Shown here one piece after another: positions 19,578-28,727 of a DNA stretch of 64,000 nucleotides. Source of the stretch: Thermovirga lienii DSM 17291 (lineage in GTDB: Bacteria; Synergistota; Synergistia; Synergistales; Thermovirgaceae). Made by a program: the position numbers and the translations under genes. The DNA lies in the NCBI GenBank assembly GCA_000233775.1, contig CP003096.1:1018501-1082500 (forward strand), given 5' to 3'. The notes under the pieces were generated by a model that saw only the letters and a list, made by a program, of their open reading frames with translations, had not been told where the DNA came from and did not search any database. Each line of letters starts with the position of its first letter. The stretch's first letter is position 1.

Positions 19578-20997
19578 ATTTGAGAAATATAGAAAGTTTC
19601 ATCTAATGGGAATAGGTGGAGCGGGCATGAGCGGTTTGGCTTTGTTGCTATCCCAGCTGGGATGCGAGGTCAGCGGCTGTGATGTCGCCCATAGTTATTA
19701 TATAGACAAGATAAGCAAAAAAGGCATAGATTTCAGGATAGGCCATAGTAAGGAGCATATTGAAGAACTGGAGCCTGATGTTTTGGTTTGTAGCAGTGCG
19801 ATCCCAGCAGGTAATTCTGAGCTTAAATTTGCCTCTAGTAAAGGTATACCTATTTACAAAAGGGCAGAAGTGCTGAGTTGGCTTTTCAACGAACGCTCAG
19901 GAATAGGTGTGGCCGGTACCCATGGTAAAACCACTACAGCGTCAATGATAGGTTTGATATTTGAATTGGCTAAAACTAATCCAACAGTTGCTATTGGGGG
20001 GGAATTGTGTGATATAGGAGGTAACGCAAAATTAGGAAAGGGACCTTACATGATAGCGGAATTAGACGAAAGTGATGGTTCCTTTGAGCTGTTCAACAGC
20101 GAGGTCGCTATAGTTACAAACGCTGATTGGGATCATGTAGATCATTACCCCCATTTTCATTCAGTAATCAATGCTTTTAAAAGATTCCTCCATAATAGAA
20201 AAGAACAAGGTTTAGCGGTGGTGTGTGGAGAAGACAAAGGAGTTCAAGTGCTCATGGAGAGTAGCGATTTGGATAACATAGTGACCTATGGGTGGGGTAC
20301 GTCGTGGGATTGGGGAGCTATAGATGTAGTTCATAAAAGTGGTGGTGGTACAAGTTTTAAGGTTTTACATAAGGGTAAGACGGTTGATACTGTGGAGCTT
20401 AGAGTGTCCGGAGATCATAACGTTCTAAACGCCCTTGCAGCATATGTGGTAGGTAGTACATATTCCATACCCCAAGATATTATAAAAGAAGCGCTTAACA
20501 AATTTAGTGGCGCTAAAAGGCGGTTGCAGCATATGGGGAAGATAGGAGATGTGGATATATTTGATGATTATGGACATCACCCTTCAGAGATCAACGCCAC
20601 CCTTATGGCGCTCAAAAAAACATTTCCACAGAGAAGAATAACCGCAATCTTTCAGCCACATAGGTACACAAGAACTGCAGCCATGTATAGAGAGTTTGCA
20701 GAATCCCTTTCTATAGCCGATAAAGTTTACTTAATGCCCATATATCCAGCAGATGAAACCCCCATTGAAGGCGTAAGTTCTCATCTGATATATTCGGCTG
20801 TTGTTGATAACGCTGGGGGCAAGTTCTATCTTTGCTCCAGCTCAGACGAAGTAGTTGACAGGGTTTGTGAAGAAGTCGTAAGTGGAGACGTCATTCTAAC
20901 CATAGGTGCTGGAGATGTGTTTATGATAGGAGATAAAATAATCAAGATACTGCAGAGCAGGGATTTGAGCGCCAATGCAGTGGTTATCGAAGCTTAA
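19549..20997 (+). CDS. murC: UDP-MurNAc:L-alanine ligase MurC
   Basis: First Mur ligase; it adds L-alanine to UDP-MurNAc. The 482 residues contain FHLMGIGGAGMSGLALLL at the N-terminus, the ATP loop GVAGTHGKTTTASM (GTHGKT is typical of MurC), ELDESDGSF, and DDYGHHPSEI in the C-terminal domain. The start is uncertain. ATG at 19549 is only one base after AAGGGA (19542-19547), while the in-frame TTG at 19558 has better spacing (10 bases) and loses only three residues. It overlaps murG by about 20-29 bases and murB by 23. Confidence 0.95.
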   Translation: MWILTASKLKFEKYRKFHLMGIGGAGMSGLALLLSQLGCEVSGCDVAHSYYIDKISKKGIDFRIGHSKEHIEELEPDVLVCSSAIPAGNSELKFASSKGIPIYKRAEVLSWLFNERSGIGVAGTHGKTTTASMIGLIFELAKTNPTVAIGGELCDIGGNAKLGKGPYMIAELDESDGSFELFNSEVAIVTNADWDHVDHYPHFHSVINAFKRFLHNRKEQGLAVVCGEDKGVQVLMESSDLDNIVTYGWGTSWDWGAIDVVHKSGGGTSFKVLHKGKTVDTVELRVSGDHNVLNALAAYVVGSTYSIPQDIIKEALNKFSGAKRRLQHMGKIGDVDIFDDYGHHPSEINATLMALKKTFPQRRITAIFQPHRYTRTAAMYREFAESLSIADKVYLMPIYPADETPIEGVSSHLIYSAVVDNAGGKFYLCSSSDEVVDRVCEEVVSGDVILTIGAGDVFMIGDKIIKILQSRDLSANAVVIEA

Positions 20998-21910
20998 AAG
21001 AAATCAATCTGATGACTATTACGAGATATATGAGAATGTGTCGTTGTCATCCAAAACTTCTTTCCGATTAGGTGGCCCTGCAAAAGTATATGTATGCCCA
21101 CGATCGGAAAGGGCTGTCGCCGATATCATGTCTTTTTCTTCCAAAGAGGATGTTCCCCTTTGGGTTTTAGGTGGCGGCACTAATGTTTTGGTTCATGATG
21201 ATGGCCTACCAGGAATAGTTGTCGGAACTTCCAAACTTAGAGATATAACATGGGAAATACGAGGTTCCGATGTTTATGTTTTTGTATACAGTGGTTTTGC
21301 CTTACCAGAATTAGTTGCAATAGCTTTAAAAAATGGATGGAGTGGATTAGAGTTTGCTGCAGGAATACCTGGCACTGTGGGAGGTGCATTGGCAGGTAAC
21401 GCAGGAGCCAATGGCCGAGCAGTGGGGGATCTGGTAGAGTGGGTGAAGACGGTAGAGAAAAACGGAGAAGTGATTCAATGGGAAAAGAATGATTTAGTGT
21501 TCTCATACAGATATTCCAACATATATTCTCCCGATAGAGTTATTTCTCAATCCTGCTTAAAACTAAAGGTTTCTGAGACTAGAAAGGTTATGGATCTTTT
21601 CATGGAATATAAGAAACGCAGGAAAATGCAGCCAATGAAAAAAAGGACGGCAGGATGTGTTTTTAAAAACCCTTCTCCAGATATGAGCGCAGGGATGTTG
21701 TTGGAACGAGCAGGTTGTAAGGGCTTAAGTAAAGGTGGAGCTTGTGTTTCTAATGTGCATGCGAACTTTATCGAAGTAGAAGGAGATGCCAAGGCTTCGG
21801 ATGTTTATTCCCTCATAGAATGTTGCAAGGAAAGGGTATATGCGTGTTTTGGAGTTAGCCTGGAGTTGGAAATAAGATTGTTTGGTGGTCCATGGGTGTA
21901 TGTCGAATAA
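20975..21910 (+). CDS. murB: UDP-N-acetylenolpyruvoylglucosamine reductase MurB
   Basis: FAD enzyme that reduces UDP-GlcNAc-enolpyruvate to UDP-MurNAc. The 311 residues show the FAD-domain motifs SFRLGGPAKVYV and VLGGGTNVLVHDDG, then GLEFAAGIPGTVGGALAGNA, FSYRYSNIY and RTAGCVFKNP near the substrate-binding domain. The lack of the extra E. coli-type C-terminal loop suggests a type II MurB. It starts 23 bases inside murC. No ddl gene follows, unlike many dcw clusters; ftsQ comes next. Confidence 0.95.
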   Translation: MQWLSKLKRNQSDDYYEIYENVSLSSKTSFRLGGPAKVYVCPRSERAVADIMSFSSKEDVPLWVLGGGTNVLVHDDGLPGIVVGTSKLRDITWEIRGSDVYVFVYSGFALPELVAIALKNGWSGLEFAAGIPGTVGGALAGNAGANGRAVGDLVEWVKTVEKNGEVIQWEKNDLVFSYRYSNIYSPDRVISQSCLKLKVSETRKVMDLFMEYKKRRKMQPMKKRTAGCVFKNPSPDMSAGMLLERAGCKGLSKGGACVSNVHANFIEVEGDAKASDVYSLIECCKERVYACFGVSLELEIRLFGGPWVYVE

Positions 21911-22700
21911 ATGGTTAAAGAAAGCGGCCTTTTTTGCTTTATTATTAGGTACAATAGTTGCATTGGAACAGAACTTTCAAGTTTTGAGACTCAGGAATAT
22001 AACTATTCCGACCCTTGAGGTTCTTCCGGACTCAATTTTATGGCCTAGAGTCAGCTCAGAAAACATCCGCTACTGGCCTCTCTTCTATTTGGATAAAGAT
22101 AAGGTGATCAAGGATATAGAGGAAAACATACCAGTTACAGTTACTATCGAATGTACAGGTTGGGGTAGCTTCTCTTTTATGGCGCGACCTCTTAAACCCA
22201 AATTTATGGTTTTTTGGCGAGGTAGCGAGTGGTTTGTTGCAGATGGAGGCTTGATGTGGTCTGTGTACCACCCGATGAACGGGGTGATACAGGCACAAAA
22301 GCCGGAAGAAAACATGATAGTGATATGGTCGGACGCCTTGGGAAGGGACAGTGTGAAGCATGAAATGGCTCCAGAAGAAATAATAAGTTCACCTATCCCT
22401 TTAAGTAAGCTAGAATATTGGAAAAAGCTATTAGAAGATAGTGGGTTTTATGAAAACACTAAATCCATATCTGTATTTCCCGAAGGAGAGGAAATTTACG
22501 TAGAGGTGCTTATGCGATTAGGTTCGCAAAGAGTGAAGGTTAAACTACAAGCTTCAGGAGAGAATTGGGGTCTGCTGTTTAAAGCCATCAAAAATATTTT
22601 GAAGGATCCAGAAATAAGCGGCTATGATGTGTTTATTGATACGACATATGAGGGTAAAATTCTTGTAAAGAAAGAACGCAAATCTACCGGAGTTTGGTAA
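21900..22700 (+). CDS. ftsQ: FtsQ/DivIB-like cell division protein (divergent)
   Basis: Bitopic membrane protein of 266 residues. It has a short basic N-terminus (MSNKWLKKA), one hydrophobic helix at about residues 8-20, then an extracytoplasmic domain of about 240 residues. The order fits FtsQ/DivIB: after the helix a POTRA-like region (RNITIPTLEVL through IECTGWGSFSF), then FWRGSEWFVADGGLMW, which resembles the FtsQ/DivIB segment where the product is called 'vidvdG.v'. The call leans on the murB-ftsA location; sequence alone would be weak. I prefer ATG 21900 to the upstream TTG at 21882 inside murB. It overlaps murB by 11 bases. Confidence 0.68.
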   Translation: MSNKWLKKAAFFALLLGTIVALEQNFQVLRLRNITIPTLEVLPDSILWPRVSSENIRYWPLFYLDKDKVIKDIEENIPVTVTIECTGWGSFSFMARPLKPKFMVFWRGSEWFVADGGLMWSVYHPMNGVIQAQKPEENMIVIWSDALGRDSVKHEMAPEEIISSPIPLSKLEYWKKLLEDSGFYENTKSISVFPEGEEIYVEVLMRLGSQRVKVKLQASGENWGLLFKAIKNILKDPEISGYDVFIDTTYEGKILVKKERKSTGVW

Positions 22701-22710
22701 TTCCTCAAGA

Positions 22711-22726
22711 AGGAGGAGCTTCTCCT
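22711..22726 (+). promoter_or_regulatory. Hairpin masking the ftsA ribosome-binding site
   Basis: AGGAG at 22711-22715, which is the core of the ftsA Shine-Dalgarno, can pair with CTCCT at 22722-22726 (plus a G-T pair, AGCT loop), immediately before the ATG at 22727. The hairpin is small, about 6 bp. It could lower ftsA translation unless ribosomes finishing ftsQ (stop at 22700) open it. The effect is inference; the pairing is seen in the sequence. Confidence 0.4.
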
Positions 22727-24061
22727 ATGAAGAAGAAAGAAAAACATAAGGAAATTATAGCAGGAGTTGACATAGGTACTAAAGCTATAAAGTTGATCGT
22801 GGCGGAGAAAAGAGATAGGGATATATATGTTTTGGATCTAAGAAAAACCCCTTCCAAAGGGGTGAGCAAGGGAAAGGTAACGGATCCACCTTCTGTAGTG
22901 GAAGCAATAAGAAGCATTTTGGATGAGACAGAGAGAAATCTTGGTTTCCCTATAGAAAGCGCCTACGTTATTTATGGGGGTACATCCATTAAGGTACATG
23001 ATAAGAAAGCTGAGGTAACTCTTGAGGAAAAAAGGAGAAAAATCGTCTTTTCCGATGTTAAGGAAGCGGTAAGTTCAGTCTTGGAGGATTTTGGAGATGT
23101 CAGCAATATAATCCACGTCATCCCTGTAAATTATGGAGTGGACGATGAGTGGGGAATAGAAAAGCCCGTGGGGAAAGACGGTTCTCTGTTGAAGTCTGAG
23201 TTATTGGTTGTTGAGGGAAATAAGGAAGAGATAACGTTGGCATCAAGTTGTGCAGAGAAAGCAGGACTTAAGATAAAAGGGTTACTCCATAAAGCCGCAA
23301 TCTCCCCTTTGGGTTGTTTTTCATCTAAACCCGGCGAAATAGTGCTTTACCTGGATATAGGAGCAGGTACAACTACTGCTAGTTTATTTAAAGGTAATAG
23401 AGTTCTCTGGTTGGGTGCTTACCCAATAGGAGGCAACCACATAACATCAGATTTGTCGTACGTTTTAGGCATACCCCTTGAAAAAGCTGAAGCATTGAAA
23501 AAAATAGTTTCCTTGATTGAACCAGAGGAGAATTTGGATGACGAACTAGAATTTGATTTAGATGGTGAAAGAGCTGTGTGTAGAGTTGGAGATGTGCTGG
23601 AGATAATAAAAACACGGCTAGAAGAATTGTTTGTAGATTTGATATTGAAGGACTTGAAAACCAGGATGCCTATGGACTCCCTTTCGTCTTCTTCTTTGTC
23701 CAGGATAGTGCTCTCCGGTGGTGTAAGCAAAACGGAAGGTCTTAAAGTGTTTCTGAAGGATATTTGTGGTGTGCCGGTGGAAATGGGGGTTCCTTCTTCA
23801 AACTTCATGGAGAATTGGAGAGAGCCGGAAAACGTTTCATTGGCCGGATTGATAAATTATATTGTTGCTCAGGAAACACGCCCTTATACCATTTTAGATA
23901 ATTGTCTAAGTGGTTCATCTTTGACTTTTGGCGAGGAGGATACGGTTTTTAGTTCACAAGTGGCAGAAAAAGTTAGAAAAGCAAAACAAAAGAGGCTGAA
24001 AGGGCAACAGATAAAGAAGGTAATCGATACTTTCAAGAGGACCATTAAAGAGCTTTTTTAA
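22727..24061 (+). CDS. ftsA: Cell division actin-like protein FtsA
   Basis: Actin-fold ATPase that tethers FtsZ to the membrane. The 444 residues start MKKKEKHKEIIAGVDIGTKA; VDIGTKAIKL is the phosphate-1 loop and LDIGAGTTTASLF the phosphate-2 loop. A 1C (SHS2) domain lies between them, and IVLSGGVSKTEGL forms the adenosine motif. The C-terminus KVIDTFKRTIKELF is a good amphipathic membrane-targeting helix. I chose ATG 22727 behind AGGAGG at 22711-22716; the longer TTG start at 22694 overlaps ftsQ without a ribosome-binding site. FtsZ follows 18 bp later. Confidence 0.93.
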   Translation: MKKKEKHKEIIAGVDIGTKAIKLIVAEKRDRDIYVLDLRKTPSKGVSKGKVTDPPSVVEAIRSILDETERNLGFPIESAYVIYGGTSIKVHDKKAEVTLEEKRRKIVFSDVKEAVSSVLEDFGDVSNIIHVIPVNYGVDDEWGIEKPVGKDGSLLKSELLVVEGNKEEITLASSCAEKAGLKIKGLLHKAAISPLGCFSSKPGEIVLYLDIGAGTTTASLFKGNRVLWLGAYPIGGNHITSDLSYVLGIPLEKAEALKKIVSLIEPEENLDDELEFDLDGERAVCRVGDVLEIIKTRLEELFVDLILKDLKTRMPMDSLSSSSLSRIVLSGGVSKTEGLKVFLKDICGVPVEMGVPSSNFMENWREPENVSLAGLINYIVAQETRPYTILDNCLSGSSLTFGEEDTVFSSQVAEKVRKAKQKRLKGQQIKKVIDTFKRTIKELF

Positions 24062-24079
24062 GCTTGGGGGGATATACAT

Positions 24080-25216
24080 ATGACGGAATTATTCGAGATT
24101 GAGAGTTCGGAGAGGCATGTAAGGGAAGTTATAAAAGTTGTGGGTGTAGGAGGCGGAGGAGGCAATGCGCTGAACCATATAGTTCGAAGTGGAGTCAGAG
24201 GTGTAGAGTTTATAGCGGCCAATACAGACATTGCTCATCTAGGGTTATCCGAAGCAGACCAAAAGATAGTTTTGGGAAGGGACTTAACGAAAGGTTTAGG
24301 CGCAGGTGCTGATCCAGGAATAGGGCTCAAAGCAGCGGAGGAGTCCGCTGAGGAGCTTAGAGAGTCTTTGAGTGGTGCCGACATGATTTTTCTAACGGCT
24401 GGTATGGGAGGCGGCACTGGTACTGGTGCGTCACCTGTAATAGCCAGAATCGCCAAAGAGACAGGAGCTCTGGTAGTGGCAGTGGTAACAAAACCTTTTA
24501 CATTTGAAGGACGAAGAAGAATAGCTCAGGCAGAAGAAGGAATAAAAAGTTTAAAAGAAGAGGTTGACGCTTTAATCATCATACCCAATGACAAACTACT
24601 AGAGATAACTGACAGGCGCACTAGCTTGTCTGAAGCCTTTAAACTGGCAGATGAGGTTTTGCGTCAAGCTGTGCAGGGTGTGACGGATTTGATATTGCGT
24701 CCTGGCTTCATAAACGTTGATTTTGCGGACGTTAGAGCAGTAATGAAGGATGCAGGTACGGCTATTATGGGAATTGGGCACGGTGATGGAGAGGATAGGG
24801 CCATTATAGCTGCTCAAGCGGCCATAAACAGCCCGCTGATGGATGTGCCCATTGGCGGAGCCAGCGGAATTCTTTTCAATGTAACAGGCAACGATAACGT
24901 GGGTATACACGAGATTCAGGAAGCTGCCAGAATAATAACAGAGGCGGCAGATCCAGATGCCACTATAATATGGGGACACGTCATGGATCCGGATATTGAT
25001 GAGGACAAGATCGTCATAACCGTAATTGCCACCGGGTTCCCTGACAATCCGGGCAAACTCAAGACGTTGAGAGCCGGGCAAAGAGCCCTTGGTATAGACT
25101 TGATAGAGTCGGAGATAAAGTTGGCTAATGAAAAGGAAACTGCAGGAGTTAGCGGTGGCTTGTTCGAGAGCGAATTGGACATTCCTCCTATCATAAGAAA
25201 AAAGAGAAAAGGCTAA
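24080..25216 (+). CDS. ftsZ: Cell division tubulin-like protein FtsZ
   Basis: GTPase that polymerises into the Z-ring. The 378 residues contain [14 protein letters not shown] near the N-terminus, the tubulin signature [13 protein letters not shown] at about residues 110-122, the T7-loop segment [11 protein letters not shown] with the catalytic Asp, and the C-terminal GTPase-activating domain. A short linker of about 25 residues precedes the conserved C-terminal peptide [13 protein letters not shown], which would bind FtsA. GGGGGGAT upstream of the ATG serves as ribosome-binding site. Last classical gene of the dcw cluster; no terminator follows. Confidence 0.97.
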   Translation: MTELFEIESSERHVREVIKVVGVGGGGGNALNHIVRSGVRGVEFIAANTDIAHLGLSEADQKIVLGRDLTKGLGAGADPGIGLKAAEESAEELRESLSGADMIFLTAGMGGGTGTGASPVIARIAKETGALVVAVVTKPFTFEGRRRIAQAEEGIKSLKEEVDALIIIPNDKLLEITDRRTSLSEAFKLADEVLRQAVQGVTDLILRPGFINVDFADVRAVMKDAGTAIMGIGHGDGEDRAIIAAQAAINSPLMDVPIGGASGILFNVTGNDNVGIHEIQEAARIITEAADPDATIIWGHVMDPDIDEDKIVITVIATGFPDNPGKLKTLRAGQRALGIDLIESEIKLANEKETAGVSGGLFESELDIPPIIRKKRKG

Positions 25217-25269
25217 AAAACTTTTAACTGTTTTGGAGGTTGATGATCAATAAAGGAAAGAGATAGTTT

Positions 25270-26757
25270 ATGAAGAAGACGCCCCATAGAAAAAAGGAGA
25301 TTTCAACAAAAGAGCTTTTAAGAGACGAAATATGGATGGATGACCTCAACGAGGGCGGCGATCCGTTGTGGGCTATGGCTTATCCTGCCAGTTACGCTGT
25401 AGGTATGTCTAATTTGGGTTTTCAATATGTATGTGCTTACCTAAAAGAGCATGGAGTAGCTGTAGAACGCTTTTTTGATGATAACGAGCAAGAACGTTCT
25501 CTAGAAAGTGGTCGCCTTGCGGGGAATTTCCCGATTATTACTTTTTCTGTCATGTATGAGCCTGATGTAAAGAAAATATTGCAAATGCTTAAAAGATGGG
25601 GCATATCGCCTCTCTGGAGGGAGCGGCAGAACAACCTAGAGCCGATAATTGGAGTGGGGGGCGGTTTGTCAGTCATAAACCCCTTGATATTTTCTCATAT
25701 TGCTGATTTTGTGGTTTTAGGTGATGGAGAAGATGTGATCCCTTATTTGGTAAATGCTGTCCGTCGCTACTCTCAAAAAGGAAACAGAAGAATTTTTTGG
25801 GAGTCTATAGCCGAACACCCTTCCTTATTTGTTCCTCCTTTGCACCTTGAGATGTTGCAGAGAGAAGAAATTATTTCGCGTAAAAAATCTTTTTGTATGG
25901 ACTTATCCAAAGCCAGGGGGCATGCCTTATGGGTGTCCCCTAACACTGTATTTCCTGATACTCTCCTGATAGAAACCCAGAGAGGTTGTTTCAGGAGATG
26001 TCCATATTGTACTATCCCGTCGTGTTTTGGAAAACCCAGGTTTAGGAAACCAGAAGGAGTGATAAACGACGTAAGAGGCGCCTATACGCGCGGCATTAAA
26101 AGGTTGGGGATCGTGGCGCCGGAGTCGGGAGATTACCCTTGGTTAGAAGAGGTTTTGAAGGAGATACGAAAGAACAACCTAGAAGTTTCTTTTGCCTCGC
26201 TGAGGATAGATAATATAAACGATATGTTGTTGGATACGCTGGTGGAGGGGGGGCAAAGGCAAATAACGATAGCGCCGGAAACGGGCGACCAAACCTTTAG
26301 ATCTTCTTGTGGAAAACATTTCACAAACGAGCAGATTCTTTCTGTTTTACAAAAAGCCAAGGGAAAGGGTCTAAAAAAGGTTAAAATGTATTTTATGTTG
26401 GGATTGCCGGAAGAGGAAGACAGACACATACTTGCGACTGCCGACTTAATTGCAGAGGTTCGGGAAAAAACAGGCATGAATGTGGTGGCTTCTGTAGGAT
26501 TGTTCGTTCCTAAGCCTCAAACTCCATGGTCTGGGATGTCTTTCTCCCATGCTGAATATAAAAGAAAAGTGACGTTACTTAGAGGAGCCATTGGGAATAT
26601 CAAGGGGGTTGAAATGAGAGTCCAGAGTGTGAGGGAGGCAAGAGATGAGTATAGGATCACTTGGACGAACGTGGATAATTTCTTGGACTATTTTGTCACG
26701 AATACTGCTCCAGTTAGAGAAAAAACTGTAGCGCACCTTGAAGCCCTTGGCTTTTAA
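25270..26757 (+). CDS. Radical SAM protein with B12-binding-like N-terminal domain, unknown substrate
   Basis: A 495-residue radical SAM enzyme. The [4Fe-4S] motif is C240-x3-C244-x2-C247 in RGCFRRCPYCTIPS. It is preceded by a region of about 190 residues with the alternating beta/alpha pattern and VGGGLSVINPL and LGDGED segments seen in B12-binding-like domains. ITIAPETGDQTFR and YFMLGLPEEEDRHI are further radical SAM marks (SAM-binding strands). It resembles large uncharacterised bacterial groups related to COG1032. The substrate cannot be told from sequence. It follows ftsZ by 53 bp and precedes a SPOR protein, so it may be co-transcribed with division genes. That is a positional link, not evidence of function. 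Confidence 0.8.
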   Translation: MKKTPHRKKEISTKELLRDEIWMDDLNEGGDPLWAMAYPASYAVGMSNLGFQYVCAYLKEHGVAVERFFDDNEQERSLESGRLAGNFPIITFSVMYEPDVKKILQMLKRWGISPLWRERQNNLEPIIGVGGGLSVINPLIFSHIADFVVLGDGEDVIPYLVNAVRRYSQKGNRRIFWESIAEHPSLFVPPLHLEMLQREEIISRKKSFCMDLSKARGHALWVSPNTVFPDTLLIETQRGCFRRCPYCTIPSCFGKPRFRKPEGVINDVRGAYTRGIKRLGIVAPESGDYPWLEEVLKEIRKNNLEVSFASLRIDNINDMLLDTLVEGGQRQITIAPETGDQTFRSSCGKHFTNEQILSVLQKAKGKGLKKVKMYFMLGLPEEEDRHILATADLIAEVREKTGMNVVASVGLFVPKPQTPWSGMSFSHAEYKRKVTLLRGAIGNIKGVEMRVQSVREARDEYRITWTNVDNFLDYFVTNTAPVREKTVAHLEALGF

Positions 26758-26810
26758 TATGGGTTTTAGAGATGTAGATAAAACATTTTTTAGGATAGAG
26801 GTGAGCTGTG

Positions 26811-27473
26811 ATGAACATCAGGAGAGGGAGAAGCTTTAAGAAAAAGAAACCCTTTTTTTCGTTTGGGTATTTTTTACTTCCAGTTTTAGGATTGCTTGCT
26901 TTGGGGTTCTTAATCCTAGGGGTAAGGTTGCTATTTTTCCAGCCAAGCAACGAATATGAAATTATAGATGATGTTAGTGATTCACCAGTCATTGTAGAGC
27001 AGCCTAGAGAGGATTATCCGGCGCCTGAAACCCAAGATAATACAGGAAACGAAGAAGAGAAAGTAATTACTGCAGTTCCTGTCAAAGTTTCAAATTATAA
27101 GGATACCGAGGACACAGGTTCCATGACAGCGCCGAAGGTTTCGGAAGAGGCTGCAAATAAGCAGGAAAATATAGTTAAGAGCACTCCCACTAATAGTGAG
27201 GAAAAGGCTAAAATTGCAGATACTTCCATTCATGAACAAAGACCCTTTTGGAGCGTGCAAGTGGGTGCATTTACTGTGAGGGATTCTGCCGACAAGCTTG
27301 CAGCAGAATTACAAAAATCAGGTTATGATGTCTTTGTCGTTTCTGCAGAAGTAGGAGGCAAGAAATATTACAGGGTAAGAGTTAAAGCAGGTAAGACAAA
27401 GCAGGAAGCTCAAAAGATTGCAGGAAAGCTTTCTTCTGAAGGATATCCGACTTTCATAGCCTATGAAAAGTGA
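26811..27473 (+). CDS. SPOR-domain membrane protein
   Basis: Bitopic envelope protein (220 residues): basic N-terminus (RRGRSFKKKKPF), one membrane helix at about residues 19-43, a low-complexity acidic/Ser/Thr linker of about 100 residues, and a C-terminal SPOR domain starting FWSVQVGAFTVRDSADKLA. SPOR domains bind denuded glycan strands at division septa, so septal location is likely by family. The ATG at 26811 has AGAGGTGAG at 26797-26805; the GTG three bases earlier is the alternative. It resembles FtsN/DamX-like proteins in layout but is not demonstrably FtsN. Confidence 0.85.
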   Translation: MNIRRGRSFKKKKPFFSFGYFLLPVLGLLALGFLILGVRLLFFQPSNEYEIIDDVSDSPVIVEQPREDYPAPETQDNTGNEEEKVITAVPVKVSNYKDTEDTGSMTAPKVSEEAANKQENIVKSTPTNSEEKAKIADTSIHEQRPFWSVQVGAFTVRDSADKLAAELQKSGYDVFVVSAEVGGKKYYRVRVKAGKTKQEAQKIAGKLSSEGYPTFIAYEK

Positions 27474-27491
27474 TGTGAGGGATTTGTTTAA

Positions 27492-28727
27492 ATGAGCGGT
27501 TTTGTTAAAGAAGTTCTACCAAGGGAGGAAGCACTAAATTTCGTTAGTGAAATTTTAAGTTTCCCTTGGGATGTCAATACCTATAAATTGGACCTTCTCT
27601 CGGCAGTAGGCAAAAGGTTGGCTGAAGATATATATGCAAACGAGGATTATCCACCTTTCTCCAGGAGCACGAGGGACGGATATGCTGTAAGAGCAGAAGA
27701 TACGTTGGGATCGTCTCAGGGGTATCCGTCCTTTTTGACGGTGGTGGGAGAGATACCCATGGGGGCGGTGCCAAATATAAAAGTCAGCGAAGGAGAAGCT
27801 GCTCTTGTGTACACTGGTGGAGCCATACCTGAGGGAGCAGATGCTGTAGTAATGGTCGAACATACTTCAGTGTTGCAGAATACCCTGGAGGTAAGGAAGT
27901 CGGTTCAACGTGGGGAAAATATCATATGCAAAGGAGAGGATGTGGCAAAAGGAAAACTTTTGCTAAAGAAAAACTCCATCTTTGACTTCAGGAGTGCCAG
28001 TCTCCTGTCAGGGCTTGGTATAAGCAAAATCAACATCTTAGATCTTTCTGTGGGAGTAGTAAGCACGGGGGATGAGGTTGTACCCGAGGATACCCCTTTT
28101 GTTGAGCCAGGTAAAATAAGAGACAGTAATTCCACCATGATAGGAGCGTTGCTCAAGAGAGAGGGCTATCAGGTTCGAAAGTATGGTATTGCATTAGATG
28201 ATTTAGAAGATCTAATGAAGTTGACAAATAAAGCTATGGATGAGAACGACGTGGTGATTTTAAGTGGGGGTTCCTCTGTCAGCTCAAGGGATTTTACGAT
28301 AGATGTAATGAACAATATAGGCGAGCCGGGGTTGGTCCTTAGAGGCCTTAACATTTCGCCTGGCAAACCTACATTAGTAGGTGGCAACAAAAACAACCGT
28401 AAACTTCTAATAGGGTTGCCTGGTCATCCTTTATCGTGCTCTGTAGTTATGCTGACTTTTGTTTTGTCTTTGCTCGCTTCCATGATAGGAGCAGAAAAAG
28501 ACACCTTGTGGCAGAAAAAAATTTTTATACCAGCAGGTAAAGATATATACGGTAGAAGTGGAGTTGAAGAATTTATCCCAGCTGTGTTGAACGGGGAGAC
28601 AGTGTACCCCTCCATGGCTAAATCTGGTTTTATATCTGCCTTGAGGAGCGCAGATGGCTTAGTTAGACTCCCCGAGAATCGGGAGACTGTGAGGAAAGGT
28701 GAACCAGTGGAGGTGTGGCTTTGGTAG
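27492..28727 (+). CDS. moeA: Molybdopterin molybdenumtransferase MoeA
   Basis: Inserts Mo (or W) into adenylylated molybdopterin. The 411 residues show SRSTRDGYAVRAEDT and AIPEGADAVVMVEH in the N-terminal domains, VVSTGDEVV and IRDSNSTMIGALL in the MPT-binding domain, SGGSSVSSRDFTID, GLPGHPLSCSV, and a C-terminal barrel domain. It lacks any extra domain, unlike the paralogue that follows. It begins a five-gene Moco set (moeA, moeA-PBP, moaA, moaC, mog). It overlaps the next gene by 13 bases. Confidence 0.92.
   Translation: MSGFVKEVLPREEALNFVSEILSFPWDVNTYKLDLLSAVGKRLAEDIYANEDYPPFSRSTRDGYAVRAEDTLGSSQGYPSFLTVVGEIPMGAVPNIKVSEGEAALVYTGGAIPEGADAVVMVEHTSVLQNTLEVRKSVQRGENIICKGEDVAKGKLLLKKNSIFDFRSASLLSGLGISKINILDLSVGVVSTGDEVVPEDTPFVEPGKIRDSNSTMIGALLKREGYQVRKYGIALDDLEDLMKLTNKAMDENDVVILSGGSSVSSRDFTIDVMNNIGEPGLVLRGLNISPGKPTLVGGNKNNRKLLIGLPGHPLSCSVVMLTFVLSLLASMIGAEKDTLWQKKIFIPAGKDIYGRSGVEEFIPAVLNGETVYPSMAKSGFISALRSADGLVRLPENRETVRKGEPVEVWLW

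Noticed and set aside
24599-25081. 160-codon minus-strand frame
   Set aside because: Antisense to ftsZ; no support beyond openness of the frame.
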